5,356 bases of DNA. Origin: Clostridiales bacterium. GTDB taxonomy: Bacteria; Bacillota; Clostridia; Christensenellales; UMGS416. The notes under the pieces are model-generated. The model saw nothing but the letters and a program-made list of their open reading frames with translations. It was not told where the DNA came from and did no database searches. Location of the stretch: contig JAAYXU010000010.1 in assembly GCA_012515725.1 (NCBI GenBank), positions 1 through 5,356 of the forward strand, read 5' to 3'. A program made the translations under genes and the position numbers. This document shows, in pieces, positions 1-5,356 of this stretch (positions within the stretch are counted from its first letter, which is position 1; the number at the start of each line of letters is the position of its first letter).

Positions 1-391
1 AGATGCCCGCGGGCTGTGCGCCAGCGCACAGTCCGCTGCGTATCGCTTCGGCCAGCGCCCCGACTACGGCCAGCGTGCGCGGCCATTCGTCAGACAGCGT
101 AGTGGGAACAAATGTCGTCACGCCGGTAGCGGGCAGATCCGCGGAAAGCCGGGCTAGCGCCTCGGGCTCGCGCGTAACGTCCATAACCGACACGCCGCTT
201 CGTCCGTGCATGTGCAGCTCGATGAAGCCCGGCACGAGCTTCCTGCCCGCCAGGCTGACGGCGCTCTCCGCCGACGGAGGGGCTCCGCATCCCATATCGT
301 CGATGCGTCCGTCTCGGACGCGGAGCCATCCGTCCTCCATCTGCTCCCATGGCGTATATATCGGGCCGCCGTAGAAAAGCATGTCCCGCAT
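1..391 (-). CDS. nagA: N-acetylglucosamine-6-phosphate deacetylase, N-terminal part (runs off left edge)
   Basis: This is the first 130 residues of a NagA-type amidohydrolase, the cytoplasmic metal enzyme that removes acetate from GlcNAc-6-phosphate to give glucosamine-6-phosphate. The visible part has the expected order: a small N-terminal beta-sandwich (about residues 1-52, including DGWLRVRDGRIDDMG), then the barrel entrance LVPGFIELHMHG at 52-63, with the HxH metal-binding pair at H60 and H62, and a conserved-looking GVTTFVPTT strand at 90-98. Many NagA proteins have a Gly-rich stretch with Asp after HxH; here it reads GRSGVSVMD. The ATG at 391-389 is chosen because GGAGGAGGAG lies just upstream; an in-frame ATG three codons later is a less likely alternative. 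It starts 15 bases after the hexosaminidase stop codon, so it is third in the operon. The remaining catalytic residues lie outside the window. A related amidohydrolase such as AgaA (GalNAc-6-P deacetylase) cannot be excluded. Confidence 0.85.
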   Translation of the reverse strand, partial: MRDMLFYGGPIYTPWEQMEDGWLRVRDGRIDDMGCGAPPSAESAVSLAGRKLVPGFIELHMHGRSGVSVMDVTREPEALARLSADLPATGVTTFVPTTLSDEWPRTLAVVGALAEAIRSGLCAGAQPAGI

Positions 392-395
392 AAGT

Positions 396-405
396 CTCCT
401 CCTCC
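396..405 (-). promoter_or_regulatory. ribosome binding site of nagA
   Basis: On the minus strand the bases read GGAGGAGGAG, a run of Shine-Dalgarno matches ending four bases before the nagA ATG. It fills most of the 15-base gap after the TAG of the hexosaminidase gene. It fixes the nagA start and shows that the gene is independently translated within the operon. Confidence 0.8.
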
Positions 406-406
406 G

Positions 407-2302
407 CTAGAACGGCACGTACTGCGTCAGATCGCTGGCCGAGACCGTATGCGCGTAGCGCGATACGATCTGGAACTCCGGCTCTCCGTCGGTATTCTGC
501 AGAGCGTACGGCAGACGCTCCTCCTCGAGCTCCTCCAGACGGTCGCACCGCCCATCGAGATACGACTCGATGCGGCCTTTGGCCGTATCAAGACGCGCGC
601 GGACGCCGCCCAGACGTATGTCTATTATCTCCCATCCCATGGGCTTGTTCGTAGAAAACCAAAGGTCGCGCCACCTGGCGCGCAGTATCTCGAAGCGCTC
701 CATCGCGTCGGGGATGACCGTCGACGCAAGCCTGCCAAGCTCGGATCGGTCTGCGGCGCGGTACGCCCGGGTGAGGTCTACTCCGAGTATGGACTTGCGC
801 TCCATGAAGGCAGCCAGCGACTCGTAAAAGCGGTAAAGCTTCTCCACGCGGCTGTCCTTCGCGCGGCAGTCTGCGAGCCTCGCGCGCAGCTTTTCATAAT
901 GCTCATTAAGCGGCAGGCCCTCTATGTCCCGGTCGAAGAGTCCAAGCAGCGGATCCTGGTACAGGAGGCACCGTGTGATGTTGCCATTCTCGTACTCGTC
1001 GGGTATGTTCCGGCCGATGCCGTCGAAGCGGCTAAAATTCATGAACGAGTCGAATTCGGTTCCTGTGCAGAGCGCGAACCGCCGCTCCAGCGTGTCCTGA
1101 TCATATTCGCCGTACCCCATCTCGGCATAGAGCTGCATTCCCGGCAGCGCCGTGATCAGGCTGTTTTCCGATCCGTCATCGCTCCATACGGTATTGATGA
1201 CCTGTGTAATACCTTTCTTCTTACAGGCATTCAGCGCCGGAATGGTGGTCACAAACGAGCGTCCGTATTTGGGAACCGGCCCTCGGGAGGCCCATGTGCT
1301 TCCCGCGAAGAGGAGCGGCCTGTCAAACGGCGTATACCGATCGATGAACGCCTCATAATGCGCCTGGTCGTTGTGGTAGTAGTCCCAGTAAATGAGCTGC
1401 ATTCCTTCGGGAACGGCGCGGATGCAAGCGTCGGGTACCGCTCCATGCATGTCGTAGTAACCGCCTGTCGGCGATCCCGCGCGGAAGAACATATCGCCCC
1501 ACATCATGCCCGTGAGACCGTGTTTCTTCAGTATCTCACCTACACGGGAAAGATGGCGGCACATGATGTCGTAGCTGTCATGATAGCCGTTCTTTTTCAG
1601 ATACCGTCCCAGCCCCAGGTTCCACGCCTCGTCCATTCCGATATGGATCCGCCGGGAACGGAAGGGTGCGCTGGCCGCCGCGATGATTTCGTCAAGGAAA
1701 CTATAGGTTTCCTCGCAGTCAGCCAGGAGCACCGAGGGCGTGTCAGTAATGGGCCCCATTGCGCGGCTCCAGCGAAGCGCCGTCTCCAGATGACCCAGCG
1801 TCTGTATGCAGGGAAGCATCTCGATGCCCAGCATGTCAGCATAGTCGTCAAGCGCCTTCATGTCAGCATGGGAGTAGCGGCCGCGCATGTAGCCGAAATA
1901 AGGCCGCCCCGGCACCTCGTACACATCCTCGGTATACAGCATGAGCATATTAAGGCCCATGAGCGCCATTCTGCGCATGAGATAGCGTACTGTATCAGTC
2001 GTGGGCACGCCACCCCGGCTTACATCGAACATGATGCCGTTTTTCTCAAACGCGGCGCTCTGCGTTATATCGAATTCCCCTTCCGGGGTATGCTCGATAA
2101 AGAGCCCCAGAGCGCGGAAAAACTCGCACCGACTGGAGCATACGATCCGCCCCTGTCGGCCGTGGAGCGTCACGCGCAGCGCGCTCCCCCGTTCCACGGC
2201 GACGGACAGTCCATCCGGCGCAAGCGTAATCCCCAGCTCTCCGGAGAGCGCCGTCGCGCCCTCCATGATCCACTCGGTGTCTCCCGTCAGATGCAGTTTC
2301 AT
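407..2302 (-). CDS. cytoplasmic family 20 beta-N-acetylhexosaminidase
   Basis: This 631-residue glycoside hydrolase of family GH20 (Glyco_hydro_20 barrel) is expected to release terminal beta-linked GlcNAc or GalNAc by the retaining, substrate-assisted mechanism. A small alpha/beta N-terminal domain covers about residues 1-80. The barrel follows at about 85-400, with NMLMLYTEDVYE at 118-129, CIQTLGHLE at 165-173, and the catalytic pair D224-E225 in HIGMDEAWNLG (220-230): E225 would be the acid/base and D224 would position the N-acetyl group. Trp-rich substrate-pocket motifs are GSTWASRG at 334-341 and TVWSDDG at 371-377. Residues 400-631 form a mostly helical C-terminal region. There is no signal peptide or membrane segment, so the enzyme should act on imported small glycosides. 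The layout is closer to the human HEXD or bacterial exo-beta-GalNAc-ase type than to secreted chitinolytic enzymes. It sits between the nagB-like gene and nagA, giving the operon its source of free amino sugar. GlcNAc versus GalNAc specificity cannot be decided from sequence alone. Confidence 0.88.
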   Translation of the reverse strand: MKLHLTGDTEWIMEGATALSGELGITLAPDGLSVAVERGSALRVTLHGRQGRIVCSSRCEFFRALGLFIEHTPEGEFDITQSAAFEKNGIMFDVSRGGVPTTDTVRYLMRRMALMGLNMLMLYTEDVYEVPGRPYFGYMRGRYSHADMKALDDYADMLGIEMLPCIQTLGHLETALRWSRAMGPITDTPSVLLADCEETYSFLDEIIAAASAPFRSRRIHIGMDEAWNLGLGRYLKKNGYHDSYDIMCRHLSRVGEILKKHGLTGMMWGDMFFRAGSPTGGYYDMHGAVPDACIRAVPEGMQLIYWDYYHNDQAHYEAFIDRYTPFDRPLLFAGSTWASRGPVPKYGRSFVTTIPALNACKKKGITQVINTVWSDDGSENSLITALPGMQLYAEMGYGEYDQDTLERRFALCTGTEFDSFMNFSRFDGIGRNIPDEYENGNITRCLLYQDPLLGLFDRDIEGLPLNEHYEKLRARLADCRAKDSRVEKLYRFYESLAAFMERKSILGVDLTRAYRAADRSELGRLASTVIPDAMERFEILRARWRDLWFSTNKPMGWEIIDIRLGGVRARLDTAKGRIESYLDGRCDRLEELEEERLPYALQNTDGEPEFQIVSRYAHTVSASDLTQYVPF

Positions 2303-2311
2303 GATAGTACC

Positions 2312-2318
2312 CCTCCTT
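2312..2318 (-). promoter_or_regulatory. ribosome binding site of the GH20 gene, overlapping the upstream stop
   Basis: The minus strand reads AAGGAGG about nine bases before the ATG at 2302. Its first bases lie inside the TAA stop codon (2319-2317) of the nagB-like gene. Ribosomes finishing the upstream gene would therefore stop on this site, which suggests translational coupling. It supports the chosen GH20 start. Confidence 0.8.
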
Positions 2319-3150
2319 AGGGTATAAAGAAATTCATTGGGTCGATCAGCGCGTCGGTAGCGATGATCTCAGCGTCGGGATGTCGCTGCAGGAACGATGC
2401 GGGAACCTTCCGGGTCGGGTCCTCCAGGAGCGCCTTGCGAAGAATCGCCCACTGCCAATCCCGGAAATAGTAGAGTTTAATGACCTTGGACGCGAGGATC
2501 TCACGCATACCGATGGTCATGCAGCGCTTCGGTATGAGGTCGAATGAGCCGCCCAGCATTCTTGACGCGTTGATGGTGAGCGTTTCTCTCGAAATATTCA
2601 GCTCTCTGGTGGGAAGATCCGCAAACGCCTCGTCGCTGATCTCGTCGCCCGGCTCGGGAGGCTCGTTGAACGCGATGTGACCGTTGATCCCGGAGCTGCC
2701 GATGCATATATCAGCGCCGCCCAGCTTCTCAAGGGTATCGGTCAGCTTTTTCTCCTGGCCAATCGTGGGGAAGAAACGCTGGCTCTCGGGCATGACCAGA
2801 TCGGGGTCGATCTTTCCGTATACGTTGTTTTTCATAAACCCGATAAAGCTAAGCGGGTTCTTCTCGTCGATCATCGTCCCATCGTCGTTGAGATACTCGT
2901 CCATGTTGAAGAACCAAACGTTCTTCAGGCTGATGCGCTCCCGATTGACCGTATCCACGAAATACTGATAGTGTCCGACCGGGCCGACCGGCACGATAAA
3001 TACGATCCGCTCTCCCTGACGGCTCCGGATGGCGTCGAGCATCTCGCGCGCGATCTCACGGTAGCAGCTGTCCATGTCGGGTATCGCCCGCAGCGGTATG
3101 CGGCTTTGGGCGAACAGTTCGTCACGACTCAACGTGTATATGGATTTCAT
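2317..3150 (-). CDS. nagB: NagB-family glucosamine-6-phosphate deaminase/isomerase-like protein (divergent active site)
   Basis: This 277-residue protein belongs to the NagB / 6-phosphogluconolactonase superfamily; classical NagB converts glucosamine-6-phosphate to fructose-6-phosphate and ammonia. Family landmarks are clear: FNMDEY at 81-86 (D84 matches E. coli Asp72, the proton-transfer base), GHIAFNEP at 157-164 (H158 and E163 match His143 and Glu148), and the C-terminal ASFLQRHPDA (251-260), which matches the family's LQLHPKA region. It departs from E. coli NagB in several places. Asp141 is replaced by Asn156. The phosphate loop PTGGTP becomes PVGPVG (54-59). By hand alignment Lys208 becomes W234, and Arg172 has no clear counterpart. 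It is first in the operon, with ATG at 3150 preceded by AGGAGGA. Classical NagB is about 265 residues; the extra length is mostly an insertion after DEY. Family membership is firm. The exact substrate is not, and a non-standard or differently phosphorylated amino sugar is possible. Confidence 0.8.
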   Translation of the reverse strand: MKSIYTLSRDELFAQSRIPLRAIPDMDSCYREIAREMLDAIRSRQGERIVFIVPVGPVGHYQYFVDTVNRERISLKNVWFFNMDEYLNDDGTMIDEKNPLSFIGFMKNNVYGKIDPDLVMPESQRFFPTIGQEKKLTDTLEKLGGADICIGSSGINGHIAFNEPPEPGDEISDEAFADLPTRELNISRETLTINASRMLGGSFDLIPKRCMTIGMREILASKVIKLYYFRDWQWAILRKALLEDPTRKVPASFLQRHPDAEIIATDALIDPMNFFIP

Positions 3151-3156
3151 AGCTAT

Positions 3157-3163
3157 TCCTCCT
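3157..3163 (-). promoter_or_regulatory. ribosome binding site of the nagB-like gene
   Basis: On the minus strand AGGAGGA lies six bases before the ATG at 3150. This near-perfect match to the 16S anti-Shine-Dalgarno decides the start of the first gene in the operon. Confidence 0.85.
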
Positions 3164-3188
3164 GTAGTATTATCGGTAACCTGTATAT

Positions 3189-3217
3189 ACTATAGATGAA
3201 CGAAGACCCGAAGTCCA
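3189..3217 (-). promoter_or_regulatory. predicted sigma-A promoter of the nagB-GH20-nagA operon
   Basis: Reading the minus strand, a -35 TGGACT (3217-3212; four of six consensus bases) is separated by exactly 17 bases from a -10 TATAGT (3194-3189; five of six). Transcription would start near 3182, giving a leader of about 30 bases before the nagB-like ATG. The weaker -35 suits a regulated promoter. One arm of a 10-base inverted repeat (3191-3200) overlaps the -10 element and its upstream edge, a good place for a repressor. Confidence 0.6.
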
Positions 3218-3247
3218 CCGTGTGAATTGACTTTCATTTCATCTATA
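3191..3247. repeat. 10-base inverted repeat overlapping the operon promoter (possible operator pair)
   Basis: TATAGATGAA at 3191-3200 is repeated as its exact reverse complement TTCATCTATA at 3238-3247, with 37 bases between the arms. The arm centres are 47 bases apart, about 4.5 helical turns. The first arm overlaps the minus-strand -10 box and the second lies just upstream of its -35. Both arms are at or upstream of the predicted start site, so they cannot form a hairpin in that transcript; a DNA-level role such as two half-sites for a regulator fits better. No regulator gene is present in the window, so the binding protein is unknown. Confidence 0.45.
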
Positions 3248-3294
3248 TTGACCTAAAGGGACAACTGCTATTCGGCCTGGAAAGCAAATGATGG

Positions 3295-3323
3295 TTGACG
3301 AGGTAAAAAGCATCCTATATAAT
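3295..3323 (+). promoter_or_regulatory. strong sigma-A promoter of the ceramidase-like gene
   Basis: TTGACG (3295-3300, five of six consensus) and TATAAT (3318-3323, perfect) are separated by the ideal 17 bases. Transcription would start near 3330, leaving a leader of about 78 bases before the ATG at 3409. This is the best promoter in the window and faces away from the operon promoter, with about 77 bases between the two -35 boxes, so the two transcripts could share regulators. Confidence 0.85.
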
Positions 3324-3369
3324 CATAATACACGGAACACCAGCGTTACAGCGCGCCCCGTTACCTCGT
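3298..3369. repeat. 9-base inverted repeat flanking the plus-strand promoter core
   Basis: ACGAGGTAA at 3298-3306 recurs as the exact reverse complement TTACCTCGT at 3361-3369. The first arm overlaps the last three bases of the -35 box and the second lies about 35 bases into the predicted leader. The centres are 63 bases apart, six turns of DNA, so both arms face the same side of the helix. Only the second arm would be transcribed, so an RNA hairpin is not the explanation. A looping repressor site is possible but unproven. Confidence 0.4.
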
Positions 3370-3393
3370 TAGCACATCGACTATTTCTACATT

Positions 3394-3400
3394 AAAGGAG
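3394..3400 (+). promoter_or_regulatory. ribosome binding site of the ceramidase-like gene
   Basis: AAAGGAG ends eight bases before the ATG at 3409, an optimal spacing. It supports this start, after which MLEVGFARVNITP matches the usual beginning of the ceramidase fold without any leader peptide. Confidence 0.8.
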
Positions 3401-3408
3401 TAAAAGCC

Positions 3409-4734
3409 ATGCTGGAAGTAGGATTCGCGCGAGTCAATATCACGCCGCAATTCGGCGTGAACCTTCAGGGCTACTACTACGAGCGCCATGCGGACGGTAT
3501 ACTGGATCCGCTGTACGGAAACGTGATAGCCGTCTCCGACGGAGAGCGTACGGCGGCGCTTCTGAGCCTGGATATCATCGGTCTGCAAAAGAGCGAGGCC
3601 GACAGGGCTCGGAAAGTTATCGCGGAGCGGACAGGGATTCCCGAGGACGCCGTCTTCCTGTGCGCCACCCATATCCACACCGGCCCGGCGATGTCGCCCA
3701 CCACCGACGACCCGGATCCCGTCTATAACAAATTCGTGTATATGAAGCTGGGCGATGCCGTCGCGCTGGCCCTTGCCGACAGGAGCGAGGCGAAGCTAAG
3801 CTACAGTGCGAATGAGTGCAAAAATATTTCTTTTATTCGCCGGTACAGGATGAAGGACGGGAGCATACGGACAAATCCCGGTAGGCACAATCCACAGATC
3901 GATCATCCGATCGGCGCTCCCGACGAGACGGTTCAGCTGCTGAAAATCGAGCGCCGGAACAAGCCGGAATTACTGCTCGTAAATTTCCAGGTTCATCCCG
4001 ACGTAATAGGCGGCTGCAAGTTTTCCGCGGATTATCCCGGTTTTGTGCGCAGCACGCTGGAAAGCTGCCTTCCCGGTGTTAACGCGGTCTATATAAACGG
4101 CGCGCAGGGCGACACGAACCATATTGACGTGAACTGCCCGGAATGGGATCAGAATAGCGGCTACGCTCACGCGATACACATGGGAAGATCAATCGCGGGC
4201 TCGGTGCTGCAGATATACGGCAAAACAAAACCGATCGACAGCGAAACGGGCGTCAGATACACGCACAGGGATGTGCAGATTCCGTCCAGCCGGGTTGACG
4301 CGAGTAAGGTCCGCGAAGCCGAGAAGATCATCGCGCTGCATGAGTCGGGACGGGACTGCGATATACCCGAGAAGGGCATGGGCGTCGTAACGCTGGTGGC
4401 GGAAGCCTACCGAATGAAGAGACTGGAAAACGGGCCTGATTCCTTCGACATGAGCGCGTGGGCGCTGTCCTTTGGCGGGTTCGCGATAGCGGGACTGCCC
4501 GGCGAGCCGTTTACCCAGATCGGGCGGAGCGTAAAAGCCGCGTCGCCCTTTGAGGCCACGTTCTTCGCGTGCCTGACAAACGGCAGCGAGGGCTATCTGC
4601 CCACGGCAAACGCCTACGAGGAGGGCGGATACGAAGCCAGAAGCTCCAGATTCCGCTCGGGCGTGGCCGAGATTCTTATTCGCAGCGCGCAGGAAGCGCT
4701 CGCGCAAATCCACGGAAAATGCGGTTCCAAATAA
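3409..4734 (+). CDS. neutral/alkaline ceramidase-superfamily hydrolase, cytoplasmic, nucleophile Ser absent
   Basis: This 441-residue protein resembles the N-terminal catalytic domain of neutral/alkaline non-lysosomal ceramidases, zinc amidases that split the N-acyl bond of ceramide. Seen in order: GFARVNITPQFG at 5-16, the family's opening strand; ATHIHTGPA at 86-94, with H88 and H90 in the zinc/active-site position; NFQVHPDV at 192-199, with H196 as the second likely zinc histidine; NGAQGDTNH at 230-238; LPGEPF at 363-368 (E366); and GYLPT at 395-399 (Y396). The last two match the Glu and Tyr zinc ligands of the Pseudomonas enzyme. The amidase motif GDxSPN, whose Ser is the proposed nucleophile, reads GDTNHI here, so Asn237 replaces Ser. 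The protein has no signal peptide and lacks the C-terminal beta-sandwich of full-length ceramidases (about 650 residues or more), unlike the classical secreted enzymes. It is divergent from the amino-sugar operon and has its own promoter and terminator. It is probably a zinc hydrolase of unknown substrate; true ceramidase activity is doubtful. Confidence 0.78.
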   Translation: MLEVGFARVNITPQFGVNLQGYYYERHADGILDPLYGNVIAVSDGERTAALLSLDIIGLQKSEADRARKVIAERTGIPEDAVFLCATHIHTGPAMSPTTDDPDPVYNKFVYMKLGDAVALALADRSEAKLSYSANECKNISFIRRYRMKDGSIRTNPGRHNPQIDHPIGAPDETVQLLKIERRNKPELLLVNFQVHPDVIGGCKFSADYPGFVRSTLESCLPGVNAVYINGAQGDTNHIDVNCPEWDQNSGYAHAIHMGRSIAGSVLQIYGKTKPIDSETGVRYTHRDVQIPSSRVDASKVREAEKIIALHESGRDCDIPEKGMGVVTLVAEAYRMKRLENGPDSFDMSAWALSFGGFAIAGLPGEPFTQIGRSVKAASPFEATFFACLTNGSEGYLPTANAYEEGGYEARSSRFRSGVAEILIRSAQEALAQIHGKCGSK

Positions 4735-4767
4735 GCGGAACACGGGCGGAAACTGACATGTTATCCG

Positions 4768-4801
4768 ACTGCTCGTCATGCTGGCGGGCAGTTTATTTAT
4801 T
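4768..4801 (+). terminator. intrinsic terminator of the ceramidase-like gene
   Basis: ACTGCTCG (4768-4775) pairs with CGGGCAGT (4785-4792) over eight base pairs including one G-U, closing a nine-base loop, and is followed by the T-rich tract TTATTTATT. It starts 33 bases after the TAA stop. The T tract is on one side only, so it should work for plus-strand transcription but not for the convergent ABC gene. Nothing else is visible in the 82-base gap between the two convergent genes. Confidence 0.7.
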
Positions 4802-4816
4802 GCGCATATCCCGGCC

Positions 4817-5356
4817 CTATGACTGCGCTTCCCTCTCCTGCCCGGCGAACTGGCTATGGTACAGCCTGTGGTAGAAGCCCCTCCGCATAAGAAGCTCGCT
4901 GTGGGTCCCTCGCTCGACGATACGCCCCTCGTCGATGACCAGTATCTGATCGGCTTTCTGTATCGTGGAAAGGCGATGGGCGATTACAAAGCAGGTGCGT
5001 CCTCGCATGAGCTCGAGCATGGCCTGCTGTATGTGAACCTCGGTGCGTGTGTCCACGGAGCTTGTGGCCTCGTCCAGTATCAGTATCGCGGGGTCGGCCA
5101 TCATCGCCCGGGAGATGGCAAGAAGCTGCCGCTGTCCCTGCGAGAGATTGCTGCCCTCCTCGGTGAGCAGCGTCGCGTACCCGTCGGGGAGCCGGTGAAT
5201 AAACTGATCGGCTCTTGCCTTGACCGCGGCGGCCCGCACTTCCTCGTCGGTGCCGGTCAGGCGTCCATAGCGGATATTGTCCATTACGGACTCGGCGAAA
5301 AGATATGTGTCCTGCAGCACGATACCCAGCTGACTGCGCAGACTGTCCTTGTGGAA
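4817..5356 (-). CDS. ABC exporter, C-terminal part of the ATP-binding domain (runs off right edge)
   Basis: These are the last 179 residues of an ABC transporter ATPase domain of the exporter type (MsbA/MdlB/LmrCD-like), in which a membrane domain is normally fused upstream on the same chain; that part and Walker A lie beyond the right edge. Numbering from the edge, the Q-loop is GIVLQDTYLF (11-20), the signature is LSQGQRQ (71-77, SQGQ instead of SGGQ), Walker B with the catalytic Glu is ILILDEATSSVD (91-102), and the H-loop is AHRLSTI (126-132). The reading frame stays open to the edge, so the true start is outside. An intact Walker B Glu means this half can hydrolyse ATP. The LSQGQ signature and VLQDTYLF motif are common in one subunit of heterodimeric multidrug-type exporters, so a partner gene may lie just upstream. 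The cargo cannot be inferred. It is convergent with the ceramidase-like gene and has no evident link to the amino-sugar operon. Confidence 0.9.
   Translation of the reverse strand, partial: FHKDSLRSQLGIVLQDTYLFAESVMDNIRYGRLTGTDEEVRAAAVKARADQFIHRLPDGYATLLTEEGSNLSQGQRQLLAISRAMMADPAILILDEATSSVDTRTEVHIQQAMLELMRGRTCFVIAHRLSTIQKADQILVIDEGRIVERGTHSELLMRRGFYHRLYHSQFAGQEREAQS

Noticed and set aside
90..548. 152-codon minus-strand frame across the GH20/nagA junction
   Set aside because: It is out of frame with both recognisable proteins, and its Arg/Gly/Ala-rich low-complexity translation is typical of a shifted GC-rich frame. It does not indicate a frameshift, because both real frames are intact here.
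206..2320. 704-codon open frame on the plus strand, longer than the GH20 gene it overlaps
   Set aside because: It runs in exact codon register antisense to the GH20 gene and the start of nagA, so it only reflects the absence of TTA, CTA and TCA codons in those genes, as expected from GC-rich codon use. The translation is Arg/His-rich with no recognisable domain, and the minus frame has clear catalytic motifs and ribosome binding sites.
2677..3195. 172-codon plus-strand frame opposite the nagB-like gene
   Set aside because: It is also in antisense codon register with a well-supported gene and shows no domain. It extends into the promoter region only because no stop happens to occur there.
3223..3236. 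cre-like near-palindrome TGAATTGACTTTCA upstream of the operon promoter
   Set aside because: The ends resemble a CcpA site, but the central CG required by the consensus is missing, so it is not called as a catabolite-repression site.
3344..3371. Three CGTTA words in the leader of the ceramidase-like gene (3344, 3359, 3367)
   Set aside because: They are short, irregularly spaced (15 and 8 bases) and partly inside the inverted repeat already listed, so there is no basis for a separate element. No riboswitch-like structure was recognised in the leader.
4189..4779. 196-codon minus-strand frame opposite the ceramidase-like gene
   Set aside because: It overlaps conserved motifs of the plus-strand protein, has no family resemblance, and begins inside the terminator region.

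Overview
The window looks like part of a bacterial chromosome from a moderately GC-rich, probably Gram-positive anaerobe of the Clostridia type. This is inferred from near-perfect AGGAGG ribosome binding sites before every gene whose start is visible, a textbook sigma-A promoter, and proteins resembling those of gut Firmicutes. The taxonomic call is tentative because there is no marker gene. Coding density is high and there are no mobile elements, RNA genes or CRISPR repeats.

Layout. Positions 3150 down to 1 (minus strand) form a tight three-gene unit: a NagB-family sugar-phosphate deaminase-like protein, a cytoplasmic family 20 beta-N-acetylhexosaminidase, and the first 130 residues of NagA (N-acetylglucosamine-6-phosphate deacetylase), which runs off the left edge. 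Gaps between the genes are 14-15 bases and each holds a strong ribosome binding site, so they are very likely one operon. Positions 3151-3408 are a divergent regulatory region with one promoter facing each way and two pairs of perfect, widely spaced inverted repeats. Positions 3409-4734 (plus strand) encode a short, signal-less protein of the neutral/alkaline ceramidase superfamily, followed by a hairpin-plus-U-tract terminator at 4768-4801. From 4817 to the right edge, on the minus strand and convergent, lies the C-terminal ATPase half-domain of an ABC exporter, probably unrelated to the rest.

How the genes may work together. The operon reads as intracellular amino-sugar salvage: the GH20 enzyme would release GlcNAc or GalNAc from an imported glycoside, NagA would remove the acetyl group from the phosphorylated sugar, and the NagB-like protein would deaminate and isomerise the product. 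The divergent ceramidase-fold protein is the odd partner: it shares the control region but is not a standard member of the pathway.

Two proteins depart from their families in ways that matter. The NagB-like protein keeps the catalytic Asp, His and Glu but has Asn for the ring-opening Asp and, by hand alignment, lacks the usual phosphate-binding residues. The ceramidase-like protein keeps the likely zinc ligands but lacks the Ser of the GDxSPN amidase motif. Together they suggest an amino-sugar pathway whose substrate is not the standard one.
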